A DNA stretch of 64,000 bases, from positions 62,001-126,000 of the forward strand of contig LFLB01000008.1 in the NCBI GenBank assembly GCA_001543005.1, written 5' to 3'. Below the pieces are notes generated by a model. It was given only the letters and a program-made list of their open reading frames with translations. It ran no database searches and had not been told where the DNA came from. Position numbers and translations under genes: made by a program. Numbering within the stretch: position 1 is the first letter of the stretch; every line of letters begins with the position of its first letter. Of the stretch, positions 36,670-45,302 are shown piece by piece. This DNA comes from Candidatus Spongiihabitans thiooxidans (lineage in GTDB: Bacteria > Pseudomonadota > Gammaproteobacteria > Arenicellales > Poriferihabitantaceae).

Positions 36670-36807
36670 ATGCCAAGAGACAGAAAGAGTATGTATGAGG
36701 AGATGTCTGGACAGGCGAGTGTCCTTAAATCAATGAAACCCGCAACTATACGGTTTGGGGTTCCCAAGCAGTTCGGTGAGCAGTGGGCATTAGAAAGATG
36801 GGCGTAG
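36670..36807 (+). CDS. Possible small protein upstream of the nucleotidyltransferase
   Basis: A 45-codon frame (begins MPRDRKSMYEEMSGQASV, ends GEQWALERWA) lies 35 bases before the nucleotidyltransferase start in the 297-base gap after the binding-protein gene. Its composition looks protein-like, with amphipathic charge pattern, but there is no good ribosome binding site for the first ATG; inner ATGs at 36691 and 36703 lie near purine-rich stretches. No family recognised. Confidence 0.3.
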   Translation: MPRDRKSMYEEMSGQASVLKSMKPATIRFGVPKQFGEQWALERWA

Positions 36808-36842
36808 CCTCTGGATAACTAAAAACAGGATACAACAAGGCC

Positions 36843-37808
36843 ATGACGTATTTAGACTGTTTGGAAAAGCACGCGAAACTTCAGCAAAGAGCGGCAAATG
36901 CAGAATTGAAGTTAAACTCTGTTCGCCAAGCGGTTGCAAAACACTTGGCAAAAAAGCCAATGCATTATAGTGGTTTTTGTTGTGGCTCTTTGGGTAGAGG
37001 AGATTTTGGTAAAACCTCCGATTTAGACATTTTTGTTTTCTCGAAAAAAGACGAGGATGAGCGAACAAGGCTAAGTGACAGAGAACTGCTTTCCGAATTA
37101 ATTTCCGTAAACAAAGAGCTAAGCTTTCCTGAATTCAGCAATGATGGGATGTTTCTAAAAATTCTTTCTTTTCCTGAAATGAAAAAATCGATAGGGTATC
37201 CTAAAGATGATGAGAAGAATCTCTTTACCAGCAGAATGTTAATGCTGTTAGAAAGCAAACCGCTGTTCAACGAGAATCTCTATAATTCGCAAATGAATGA
37301 AATTGTTAATTTGTATTTTCGTGATGACGTTGATCGGCATTCTTTCAAACCACTTTTTCTGTTGAACGATATTCTGAGATTTTGGAGAACCCTTTGTCTA
37401 AACTATGAAATTGTCAGAAATGACACGACAAAGCCTTTTCGTAAAAAAAATATTAATCTCAAATTTAGCCGAATGTTAACCGTATTTGCGACTATCCTGC
37501 CCATCATATCTAAACACCAGTGTAGTAAAGAAGATGTGTTGAGTCTTTGTAAACAGCCTCCATTGAATCAACTTGCTATTGGGCTGGACAATCTGAGCGA
37601 TGATAAGCTACTTGATGATTTTGGCGAGTTTTTAGATCGTTACGAGTTTTTCCTGAGTCAAAAAGAAAATATGTCAGACGAAATGGACATAGAAACCAGA
37701 GAAAAAGATAAACTAAATGCAACGGCTGTAAAATTTACAGACTTTTTATACAAGTGCTTAAGCCATTGCAAAATCCAGCAAGAATACAAGAAATATTTGG
37801 TTTTATGA
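36843..37808 (+). CDS. Polymerase-beta-type nucleotidyltransferase
   Basis: 321 residues. The catalytic core CGSLGRGDFGKTSDLDIFVF (residues 47-66) has the GS motif and DxD (Asp60, Asp62) of the Pol-beta nucleotidyltransferase superfamily. The GRG and the helical C-terminal half (about 150-310), with FKPLFLLNDILRFWRTLCLNY, resemble the GlnD/DUF294 branch rather than tRNA CCA enzymes. It is notably AT-rich with many Lys/Phe/Asn codons unlike the flanking transporter genes, a sign of transfer. Its stop overlaps the next start as ATGA, so the two are coupled. Substrate unknown: could modify a protein, tRNA or make an oligonucleotide. Confidence 0.8.
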   Translation: MTYLDCLEKHAKLQQRAANAELKLNSVRQAVAKHLAKKPMHYSGFCCGSLGRGDFGKTSDLDIFVFSKKDEDERTRLSDRELLSELISVNKELSFPEFSNDGMFLKILSFPEMKKSIGYPKDDEKNLFTSRMLMLLESKPLFNENLYNSQMNEIVNLYFRDDVDRHSFKPLFLLNDILRFWRTLCLNYEIVRNDTTKPFRKKNINLKFSRMLTVFATILPIISKHQCSKEDVLSLCKQPPLNQLAIGLDNLSDDKLLDDFGEFLDRYEFFLSQKENMSDEMDIETREKDKLNATAVKFTDFLYKCLSHCKIQQEYKKYLVL

Positions 37809-38422
37809 GCGAAAATAAATTCCTGTTTATCAACATTCTTGACAAAGAATTAGTCACCTTATTTCAAGGGTTGAAATCGATTTTCAATGATCAGGAATCA
37901 ACTTCGCCGATCCATATTACGGTTAAAGGACCTCAAAAAAGCAACTTCAAAGCAACCTCATTTAAGAAATTTTCTGACAGCGACCATCCGCTAGTCATCT
38001 CGCAAAGTAGTTATTTTTCTTACTCAAAAAAATACTTTGCTCATTTTAAAGTACAAATACCTGAAATGGAAAAATACCAACTGTGGTACAAGCCCACATT
38101 TCCATCCGAGAAAAATCCGCACATCACCATTTGCGAAACAAGCGACGAGAATTTTTCCAAAGACATTGTCAGGTTTTTAAATAAGGAAGTAGATGATTTG
38201 TTATGCAGGGACTACGAATTCCTTCAATATATACCGTCACAACATGACATTGTTCTCGAAATGGGTTTAGAAAAAACGCGAAATATCGATGATGCAGGCA
38301 TACCTGATTTAATTAATATTGGAAAAGTAAGGAAAGGATTGTTTGCAAGAGCTCGCAAGATCAAGGCAAATCATATTGATCTCGCAAATCGTGGGAGGCA
38401 AACAGCCCTTCATGCGAACTAA
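37805..38422 (+). CDS. 2H phosphoesterase-like protein
   Basis: 205 residues from the ATG at 37805. Two H-x-T motifs are seen, PIHITVKGP (His37, Thr39) and NPHITICET (His106, Thr108), about 69 residues apart, which is the diagnostic pattern of 2H phosphoesterases (LigT, cyclic nucleotide phosphodiesterase, 2',5'-specific enzymes). These hydrolyse cyclic or 2'-5' phosphodiester bonds. The C-terminal 50 residues are extra and basic. Coupled by a 4-base overlap to the nucleotidyltransferase; the pair looks like a make/break or add/remove enzyme couple, which is inference. Confidence 0.7.
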   Translation: MSENKFLFINILDKELVTLFQGLKSIFNDQESTSPIHITVKGPQKSNFKATSFKKFSDSDHPLVISQSSYFSYSKKYFAHFKVQIPEMEKYQLWYKPTFPSEKNPHITICETSDENFSKDIVRFLNKEVDDLLCRDYEFLQYIPSQHDIVLEMGLEKTRNIDDAGIPDLINIGKVRKGLFARARKIKANHIDLANRGRQTALHAN

Positions 38423-38429
38423 AAGACTG

Positions 38430-38443
38430 TACAGAATTCTGTA
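38430..38443. promoter_or_regulatory. 14-bp perfect palindrome
   Basis: TACAGAATTCTGTA is self-complementary and begins eight bases after the 2H phosphoesterase stop, about 100 bases before the permease gene. It could be an operator or a short part of a terminator; no T-tract follows. Confidence 0.3.
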
Positions 38444-38542
38444 TCAAAGTAAAACCGCCTGATCTGTCTCATCACAGCCAAAGATATTCAAAAAACACCC
38501 TTTCACTTAATCTTTTTATTCAAACCAGGAATAATTTAGCCG

Positions 38543-39520
38543 ATGTTCGCGTTTCTTGTCAGAAGGCTAGGCCAGGCTGTCATCGTCATGCTGGTTATCA
38601 GCATACTCAGCTTTTCGATTCAGGATGAACTGGGTGACCCGTTGCGCGAATTGGTGGGACAATCTGTGTCCGAAGCAGTCCGTAATGAGTTGCGCGAAGA
38701 AATGGGGCTGAATGACCCATTTCTGGTGCAGTACTGGCGGTTTTTAAGGAATGCGGTTCAGGGTGATCTTGGAACTTCCTATTTTTTCAAGCGCCCGGCC
38801 CTGGAGGTCATTATGGACAAACTGCCGGCCACCATTGATTTGGTAGTCGCAGCGACTTTCTGGATTTTGGCATTTTCCATCCCGGTCGGGGTTTTTGCAG
38901 CGATTCGACCTAACCACTTGTTTTCAAAACTGGCCATGGGCTTCAGCATCGTCGGTATTTCTGTCCCGGTATTCCTGACTGCCATATTTCTGATTTATCT
39001 GTTTGCAGTGGAATTGGGATGGCTGCCGTCCTATGGCCGGGGAGACACGTTGATTATGTTTGGAGACTGGGAGACCAGCCTGATGACGATCGATGGATTG
39101 ACTCATTTATTGTTGCCGAGCATTTCTCTGGCATCGGTCATCCTGCCGCTGTTTGTACGCATAATCCGATCGGAAATGATGGAAGTGCTGGAATCGGAAT
39201 ACGTCAAATTTGCCTGGGCAAAAGGGTTGAAAAAACGCCGTATCTGGATGTTGCATGCGTTCAAGAATACGCTACTGCCGGTGATTACCGTGGGCGGCGT
39301 GCAGCTCGGCATCATGGTGTCATACACCATCCTCACAGAAACGGTGTTTCAGTGGCCCGGCATGGGCTTTATGTTCCTTGAAGCCATCAACCGGGTGGAT
39401 ACACCCTTGATCGTCGCCTATCTGATTGTGGTCGGGCTGATTTTTGTGATTACCAATACGGTGGTGGATATTATCTACGGATTAGTTAATCCAACGGTAA
39501 AGTTAACCGGCCAACAATAA
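38543..39520 (+). CDS. dppB: Peptide-type ABC permease (DppB-like)
   Basis: 325 residues; FLVRRLGQAVIVMLVISIL at the N-terminus and DPFLVQYWRFLRNAVQGDLGTSY (quoted family region) are typical of DppB/OppB, and the EAA loop ESEYVKFAWAKGLKKRRIW binds the ATPase. Six predicted membrane helices. First gene of the transporter core on this side of the inserted pair. Imports di- or oligopeptides or similar; exact substrate unknown. Confidence 0.9.
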   Translation: MFAFLVRRLGQAVIVMLVISILSFSIQDELGDPLRELVGQSVSEAVRNELREEMGLNDPFLVQYWRFLRNAVQGDLGTSYFFKRPALEVIMDKLPATIDLVVAATFWILAFSIPVGVFAAIRPNHLFSKLAMGFSIVGISVPVFLTAIFLIYLFAVELGWLPSYGRGDTLIMFGDWETSLMTIDGLTHLLLPSISLASVILPLFVRIIRSEMMEVLESEYVKFAWAKGLKKRRIWMLHAFKNTLLPVITVGGVQLGIMVSYTILTETVFQWPGMGFMFLEAINRVDTPLIVAYLIVVGLIFVITNTVVDIIYGLVNPTVKLTGQQ

Positions 39521-39542
39521 CAAGCGGGAATGACAATCGGCC

Positions 39543-40487
39543 ATGACCAGTAGCACTTTCGAAACCCGTTCAGACCTCTGGCAGCGAATCAAAAGTTCGC
39601 TGGTGTACCATAGTTTTACCCACAATCGTACCGCGATGGCCAGTGCGGCAGTGCTACTGATTTTTATGCTGGCCGCGGTTACCGCACCCCTGATCGCGCC
39701 TTACGATCCGTGGGATCAAACCCAATTTGACATCATGGATTCGGAAATTCCGCCAGTCGGTAGCGAGGGCGCGGATGACCGATTTGTATTAGGCACTGAT
39801 GCTATGGGCCGGGATATGCTCAGCACCATGCTATATGGCACCGGAATATCCATAGCCATAGGCATTTTTGCGACCATCTTGCAGTGCCTGATCGGCGTCT
39901 CCATCGGCCTGGTAGCCGGTTACTTTGGTGGCCGACTAGACAGTTTTTTGATGCGGTTTGCCGATATTCAGTTGTCTTTTACCACCTTGATGGTGGCGAT
40001 CATCATCATCGCAGTATTCCAGGCCACTGCCGGGCTGAAGTTTTACAATGACTTTGCCATTATTGTCATCGTCTTGGTCATTGGCATCGCCGAATGGCCG
40101 CAGTACGCCCGAACGGTGCGCGCCTGCGTACTGGCGGAAAAGAAAAAGGAATACGTCGATGCGGCTCGGGTCATCGGCCTCAAACCAATGACCATCGTCT
40201 ATCGGCATATACTGCCGAATACCTTTTCGCCGTTACTGGTGATTTCCACGGTTCAGGCAGCCAATGCCATCATAACCGAAGCGGCGTTGTCATTCCTTGG
40301 GCTGGGTATGCCGATTACCAAACCATCGCTCGGCTCGCTCATCAGGAATGGATTTGAGTTTATTTTTAGTGGTTCCTGGTGGATTACGGCATTTCCGGCA
40401 TTGATATTAATTGTGTTGATTCTGGCCATCAACCTGCTCGGCGATTGGCTGCGTGACGTGCTCAACCCGAAACTCTATGACAAATAA
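39543..40487 (+). CDS. dppC: Peptide-type ABC permease (DppC-like)
   Basis: 314 residues with the N-terminal TMASAAVLLIFMLAAVTAPLI helix region, HxLGTD-like FVLGTDAMGRDMLSTMLYG and the EAA loop KEYVDAARVIGLKPMTIVYRH (in part). It is 22 bases after dppB. A somewhat long loop after helix 1 (DIMDSEIPPVGSEGADD) is normal for the subfamily. Forms the channel with DppB. Confidence 0.9.
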   Translation: MTSSTFETRSDLWQRIKSSLVYHSFTHNRTAMASAAVLLIFMLAAVTAPLIAPYDPWDQTQFDIMDSEIPPVGSEGADDRFVLGTDAMGRDMLSTMLYGTGISIAIGIFATILQCLIGVSIGLVAGYFGGRLDSFLMRFADIQLSFTTLMVAIIIIAVFQATAGLKFYNDFAIIVIVLVIGIAEWPQYARTVRACVLAEKKKEYVDAARVIGLKPMTIVYRHILPNTFSPLLVISTVQAANAIITEAALSFLGLGMPITKPSLGSLIRNGFEFIFSGSWWITAFPALILIVLILAINLLGDWLRDVLNPKLYDK

Positions 40488-40492
40488 ATGGG

Positions 40493-41197
40493 ATGAGTAA
40501 CCGACTCGTTTTCATGTTCGCGTTCATGTTCATGCTGCCGCTGGCCACACAGGCGAGTTGTTATCCGGTGGCGACGCTGGAAAATACTTATGCCTCCAAT
40601 GTATCGTTGGGCGGCATGACCATCCCAACCGAATCGTTGCGCGGTTTGCTGATCATCAATGAGCGGATCGACGCCGAATCGGGGGTTTCCACCACGCTAA
40701 TGTTATGCGATGAAAGCATACCGAACGCCTTCGCCGGCCAGGAAAACGGGCAAAATATAGTGGGACTCACCGTGGGCATGATGAAACTGCTGGGCAACGA
40801 TTGGCATGCTTATGCGGCGGCCATCGGCCATGAAAACGCGCACCTGGTGAAAAATCACGGCACCAAGCGACAACAACGCGAAGTGGTGTTGGCACTCGGT
40901 CAAGTGATATTGCAGTCCTCTTTACCGCAAAGCGCCGGCGTGTTGGTGCCCACAATCATCGAATACGGTATCACGGGCTTCAGCGCAACTTATAGCCAAA
41001 AGGAGGAATCGGAGGCGGACCAGCTTGGCATGGAATTCGCCCATTGCGCCGGATTTTCGGCGGACGGGGCACTCAGCGTGCACCGCAAACTGGACTCCAA
41101 AAGTGGTTTTTTCGACAGCCATCCGTCGTCGAAACTTCGGATAGCCCGCTTGCGCGTCGCCATCATCGCCCAACAACGCAACCCCGATTGCCGCTGA
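40493..41197 (+). CDS. M48 family metallopeptidase, exported
   Basis: 234 residues with a signal peptide (residues 1-21, cleaved near TQASC; the Cys at 23 may make it a lipoprotein). The zinc site HENAH (His113, Glu114, His117) and the third ligand region EEESEADQLGMEF-like (KEESEADQLGMEFA) match M48 peptidases such as BepA/LoiP. It starts five bases after dppC and ends 12 bases before dppD, so it belongs to the importer operon. A periplasmic peptidase could feed peptides to the importer; this is inference. Confidence 0.87.
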   Translation: MSNRLVFMFAFMFMLPLATQASCYPVATLENTYASNVSLGGMTIPTESLRGLLIINERIDAESGVSTTLMLCDESIPNAFAGQENGQNIVGLTVGMMKLLGNDWHAYAAAIGHENAHLVKNHGTKRQQREVVLALGQVILQSSLPQSAGVLVPTIIEYGITGFSATYSQKEESEADQLGMEFAHCAGFSADGALSVHRKLDSKSGFFDSHPSSKLRIARLRVAIIAQQRNPDCR

Positions 41198-41209
41198 GAC
41201 ACATCGCCC

Positions 41210-42172
41210 ATGCCCTTACTCAGTGTCAACAACCTGGAAGTGGTGTTTCCGCTTAGAACCGGTTTGGTGACTGCGATCAAGGACGTGAGTTTCGATCTTG
41301 AACAGGGCGAGCGCATTGGCATTGTCGGTGAGAGTGGCGCTGGCAAATCGGTCTCGGCGTTTGCCATCCTTAACTTAATCAGCAAACCCGGCTATCTGGC
41401 TGCGGGCAGTATCTTGTTCAATGGTCGGGACCTGGCCAGCCTGGGTGAAGAAGAAATGCGGCAGATTCGTGGCAATGAAATCAGCATGATATTTCAGGAC
41501 CCGATGATGACCCTGAACCCGGTGCTGACTATCGGTACGCAAATGGAAGAAACCATCCTGGCGCATAAAAACATGAGCCGCCAGGAAGCTCGAAAAATTT
41601 CGGTGGCTAAATTGAAGGCGGTGCAAATACCTTCCACCGAGACGCGCCTTACGCAATACCCCCATGAATTGTCTGGCGGTATGCGGCAGCGGGTGGTCAT
41701 CGCCATTGCGCTGTTGAGCGACCCGGCGATCATTATCGCCGATGAACCGACCACCGCACTGGACGTAACTATCCAAGCGGAGATTCTCGAGTTGTTGTTG
41801 AATCTGTGCAATGATTTCGATGTGGGTTTGATTCTGATTACCCATGACCTGGGCGTGGTTTCGGAAGTGACCCAGCGTATTTTAGTGATGTATGCCGGAC
41901 GGATCATTGAACAAGGACCCACCCATCAGGTTATCGCCCGGCCAATGCACCCGTACACTCAGGGGCTGTTGGGGGCGTTGCCGGAAAAGACCCGTCCGGG
42001 TCAACGGCTGAACCAGATTCCCGGGGTCATGCCGACGCTACAGGAAATTCCAGCAGGATGCCCGTTCCACAATCGTTGCAATCAGATTCAGGCAGTGTGT
42101 AAAGTGGATTTGCCGATACTGGGTGGCACTGGTTCACGGGCGGTCGCCTGTCACTTTCCCCTTAATCGATAA
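41210..42172 (+). CDS. dppD: Peptide-type ABC ATPase (DppD-like)
   Basis: 320 residues: Walker A GESGAGKSVSAFAIL, signature LSGGMRQRVVIAIALL, Walker B IIIADEPTTALDVT, and the C-terminal oligopeptide-transporter extension with Cys-containing CPFHNRCNQIQAVC that is typical of DppD/OppD. Works as heterodimer with the next gene product. Confidence 0.92.
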   Translation: MPLLSVNNLEVVFPLRTGLVTAIKDVSFDLEQGERIGIVGESGAGKSVSAFAILNLISKPGYLAAGSILFNGRDLASLGEEEMRQIRGNEISMIFQDPMMTLNPVLTIGTQMEETILAHKNMSRQEARKISVAKLKAVQIPSTETRLTQYPHELSGGMRQRVVIAIALLSDPAIIIADEPTTALDVTIQAEILELLLNLCNDFDVGLILITHDLGVVSEVTQRILVMYAGRIIEQGPTHQVIARPMHPYTQGLLGALPEKTRPGQRLNQIPGVMPTLQEIPAGCPFHNRCNQIQAVCKVDLPILGGTGSRAVACHFPLNR

Positions 42173-42189
42173 CCGATAGCCCATCGTTA

Positions 42190-43224
42190 ATGCAACAACC
42201 GCAACCCAATATCCTGTTATCGGTAAAAAAATTAAATAAGGAATTCAATGTCTCTGGTGGGCTGCTTGACCAGTTATCTTTCCAGCACGGCAAGTTAATA
42301 CGCAAAAAACAGTCGGTAAAGGCGATCAATGGTATTTCATTGGACATCGTAAAAGGGGAGGCGTTATGCCTGGTTGGTGAGAGCGGTTGCGGTAAAACCA
42401 CGGTCGGGCGCACCATCATGGGATTGCTGCCGCCTTCCAAAGGCACGGTGCACTACCGTGGACAGCGCATCGACAATCTCAACCGCTCCCAATTACTGCC
42501 CTATCGTAAGCACATGCAGATGATTTTTCAGAATCCGTATGCGTCGCTCAATCCCCGAAAAACCGTGGCCACGACCTTGCTCGAACCGGTGCGGTTTCAT
42601 TTCCCGGAAATGTCCCAGGCGCAGCAACGGCAAAAGGTTGAACAAGTGATGGAATCGGTGGGGGTCAATGCCAATTGGGGGCCACGGTTTCCGCATGAGT
42701 TTTCCGGCGGACAAAGGCAACGTATCAGCATCGCCCGGGCACTGATGGTGGATCCCGAATTCATCGTTGCCGATGAACCGATTTCGGCCCTTGATGTTTC
42801 GATTCAGGCGCAGGTGCTCAACCTGTTGATGCAAGCCCGCGAAGATCGCGGCCTTACTTATCTGTTTATTACCCATGACCTGTCCGTGGTGGAGCATTTC
42901 GGTACCCGGGTCGCAGTCATGTATCTCGGCCGGATTTGCGAGCTGGGGATAACCGCAGAGGTGTTTTCATCGCCCCGCCATCCTTATACCCAAGCGCTGC
43001 TGAGCGCCATTCCCAAGTTGGGCCAAAGCAATTTGGGGCGCAAATCGAAACATATCAAGCTCAAAGGCGAAGTGCCAACTCCGATCAACCTGCCATCGGG
43101 CTGTGTGTTTCACGACCGATGCCCTCATGCAAATCAGCGATGCAGCAATGAAATTCCAGAACTGAATAATACCTCCAACGGCGTACAAATCGCCTGCCAC
43201 GCGGTTGAAGAAAATAGAATCTGA
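42190..43224 (+). CDS. dppF: Peptide-type ABC ATPase (DppF-like)
   Basis: 344 residues: Walker A GESGCGKTTVGRTIMG, signature FSGGQRQRISIARALM, Walker B FIVADEPISALDVS, C-terminal CVFHDRCPHANQRC. Normal length for DppF/OppF. Last gene of the importer; followed by a 208-base gap before the restriction-modification pair. Confidence 0.92.
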   Translation: MQQPQPNILLSVKKLNKEFNVSGGLLDQLSFQHGKLIRKKQSVKAINGISLDIVKGEALCLVGESGCGKTTVGRTIMGLLPPSKGTVHYRGQRIDNLNRSQLLPYRKHMQMIFQNPYASLNPRKTVATTLLEPVRFHFPEMSQAQQRQKVEQVMESVGVNANWGPRFPHEFSGGQRQRISIARALMVDPEFIVADEPISALDVSIQAQVLNLLMQAREDRGLTYLFITHDLSVVEHFGTRVAVMYLGRICELGITAEVFSSPRHPYTQALLSAIPKLGQSNLGRKSKHIKLKGEVPTPINLPSGCVFHDRCPHANQRCSNEIPELNNTSNGVQIACHAVEENRI

Positions 43225-43344
43225 AACGGCATGACATGCTAACAGACCGACTAAATTTGAAAATAGTAAAATTCGAGACTTGGTTTCCAAACAACATGTT
43301 TTTCAACCGGGTTTTTCAACTGGTTGCGCCGTCTTGCGACCGGG

Positions 43345-43373
43345 TTTATTCTAACTGCTGGAAAGACTATAAT
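43345..43373 (+). promoter_or_regulatory. Predicted sigma-70 promoter of the methyltransferase gene
   Basis: TTTATT at 43345-43350 and a consensus TATAAT at 43368-43373 are separated by 17 bases, 59 bases upstream of the methyltransferase ATG. The -35 is weak. The spacing and perfect -10 support a promoter that starts the restriction-modification operon. Confidence 0.45.
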
Positions 43374-43432
43374 GCATTGGATGTTTCGGACTTCAAACAC
43401 TTCCGGGCCAACCCCTAAAAGAATAATGTGAA

Positions 43433-44377
43433 ATGCGAAAACAAGTGAATATCGCGACTGCTTTCGGCTTGAATGAACAGACGGTTTTGTATCATGGAAG
43501 CTGTGTCGATATGTTGAAAACAATACCGAATAAATCAATTCAGCTAATTGTTACATCGCCCCCCTATAATATAGGCAAGGAATACGAAAAAAAAACAAAA
43601 TTAAGCAATTACATTGAGAAACAATCACAGATAATCAAGGAATGTGAACGTGTTCTCACGGAATCTGGGAGTATCTGCTGGCAAGTTGGTAATTTCGTAG
43701 AGGACGGCTCAATTATTCCCTTGGATATTGCATTGTATCCTGTATTCGCTGATTTGAATCTCGTTATGAGAAATAGAATTATTTGGCACTTTGAGCATGG
43801 GTTGCACTGCTCAAGACGGCTTTCAGGACGTTATGAAACGATTATTTGGTTTACTCGGAAAACGAAGGAGTATGTTTTTCATTTAGACCCTGTAAGAGTC
43901 CCCCAGAAGTATCCTGCAAAAAAATATTTCAAAGGACCTAAGGCGGGGCAATATTCCTGCAACCCGCTTGGGAAAAACCCTGGAGATTTATGGATTGTGC
44001 CTAATGTAAAGAGCAACCATGTAGAAAAAACCGAACATCCCTGCCAGTATCCAGTGGAGCTAATCGAACGTCTTGTCTTATCGATGACCAATGAAGGAGA
44101 CTGGGTTTTAGATCCATTTGCGGGAACTGGAACATCAATCATCGCCGCTATTTTGCATAACAGGCGAGGCGCCGGAGCGGAAACTGAAAAAAAATATATT
44201 AAATTAGCAAAAAATCGTATTGTAAAAACTATTAATGGAACACTAAAAACCAGGCCGATGAACAAACCGGTATATGACCCAAAAGAGAGCGGGAATAAAC
44301 TGATCGCAGTGCCTTGGCAAAATGCTGAAGATAATAAAGCTGTTCAATTAACATTATTTGAAAAAACGAGCGTATAG
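43433..44377 (+). CDS. Site-specific DNA methyltransferase (type II, beta-class order)
   Basis: 314 residues. The catalytic motif TSPPYN (41-46) precedes the SAM-binding motif DPFAGTGTS (around 227-235), the order of beta-class amino-methyltransferases. The SPPY form is common for N4-cytosine but also occurs in N6-adenine enzymes, so the modified base is uncertain. It protects host DNA from the endonuclease encoded next, with which it overlaps by one base (TAGTG). AT-rich, unlike the flanking metabolic genes. Confidence 0.92.
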   Translation: MRKQVNIATAFGLNEQTVLYHGSCVDMLKTIPNKSIQLIVTSPPYNIGKEYEKKTKLSNYIEKQSQIIKECERVLTESGSICWQVGNFVEDGSIIPLDIALYPVFADLNLVMRNRIIWHFEHGLHCSRRLSGRYETIIWFTRKTKEYVFHLDPVRVPQKYPAKKYFKGPKAGQYSCNPLGKNPGDLWIVPNVKSNHVEKTEHPCQYPVELIERLVLSMTNEGDWVLDPFAGTGTSIIAAILHNRRGAGAETEKKYIKLAKNRIVKTINGTLKTRPMNKPVYDPKESGNKLIAVPWQNAEDNKAVQLTLFEKTSV

Positions 44378-44988
44378 TGAAAATAGTTGAAACATACTCA
44401 CACTTGAACGGTCTTGAATACTTGTTGGTGCATAAACCAAAATTGTGGAAGGAAGTTAAATCTGTTATTCAGCAAGTCGATGGTCAGGCATGCAAGACAA
44501 AAGTATCAAAAGAAAAAACCATGAAGGGGCGTTTATTGTACAGCCCCATAGAAATGAATAAACTGTTTAAGATTTTGTTAGGATCAAAAAAATGGAAAGA
44601 AAGCCGTGTGAGTTACTGGGTAACAAAAGATGACAAGCTGATCCGAAAAACACTTGCGATGCCACCTGAAACACAAAAAGAGGAAATTGAACGAACTGGT
44701 TTTTCCCCGATATTCAGTTATAACCAAACTGATTTTGTAAAAGACAGAGTGGCTATTGAAGTACAATTTGGAAAATATTCATTTGTTGCTTATGACTTGT
44801 TTGTAAAGCATTTAGCGTTTTATGTCGGCGATCAGATTGATGTTGGCATCGAAATACTTCCGATGAAAGAATTGCAATCACAAATGAGTTCAGGCGTGGC
44901 CTATTACGAAGGAGAATTGTATAATGTCATTCGTCAGGGAAGAGGCGTGCCTGCGGTGCCTCTTGTAATGCTTGGAATTGAAGAATGA
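44377..44988 (+). CDS. BglII/BstYI-family type II restriction endonuclease
   Basis: 203 residues, GTG start overlapping the methyltransferase stop. The whole C-terminal half matches the BglII/BstYI family as recalled: DFVKDRVAIEVQFGKYSF, VAYDLFVKHLAFYVGDQID and VAYYEGELYNVIRQGRG. The catalytic set is Asp119, Glu128 and Gln130, matching the unusual D-x8-E-x-Q site of BglII (Asp84, Glu93, Gln95). Family members cut sequences with a GATC core (AGATCT, RGATCY); the target here is inferred, not shown. Confidence 0.87.
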   Translation: MKIVETYSHLNGLEYLLVHKPKLWKEVKSVIQQVDGQACKTKVSKEKTMKGRLLYSPIEMNKLFKILLGSKKWKESRVSYWVTKDDKLIRKTLAMPPETQKEEIERTGFSPIFSYNQTDFVKDRVAIEVQFGKYSFVAYDLFVKHLAFYVGDQIDVGIEILPMKELQSQMSSGVAYYEGELYNVIRQGRGVPAVPLVMLGIEE

Positions 44989-45302
44989 CACTGAATTACT
45001 TCTGCTTGCTTTAAAAGTAAGGAAAACACAAAGCAGGATTTACCCTCTTCATAATATTCTTGGTATAGGGCATAAATATATCCTTTATTTAAGATTTGGA
45101 GTTAAGTTTGGCCTCGTGCAGGTTCCTTAAAAATAAACATGTATAGGTGCAAAATAGAAGAGCAATACTTTATAGAGGTATAGTGTTGCGACGGAAAAGA
45201 GTTATAGCCATTCAAAGGGCGGAACCAGATAACATCATTATTAGTGGTATTGTTGTCGTGCTTTCAGTACACGCCTCAAAATAAATCAATTTTTTGCTCG
45301 CT
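44989..45302. other. Intergenic region between restriction and toxin genes
   Basis: 314 AT-rich bases between convergent genes. No recognisable protein. It has no obvious strong hairpin terminator. Confidence 0.35.

Noticed and set aside
38430-38443. LexA-type SOS box after the 2H phosphoesterase gene
   Set aside because: The palindrome TACAGAATTCTGTA does not have the CTGT-N8-ACAG arrangement.
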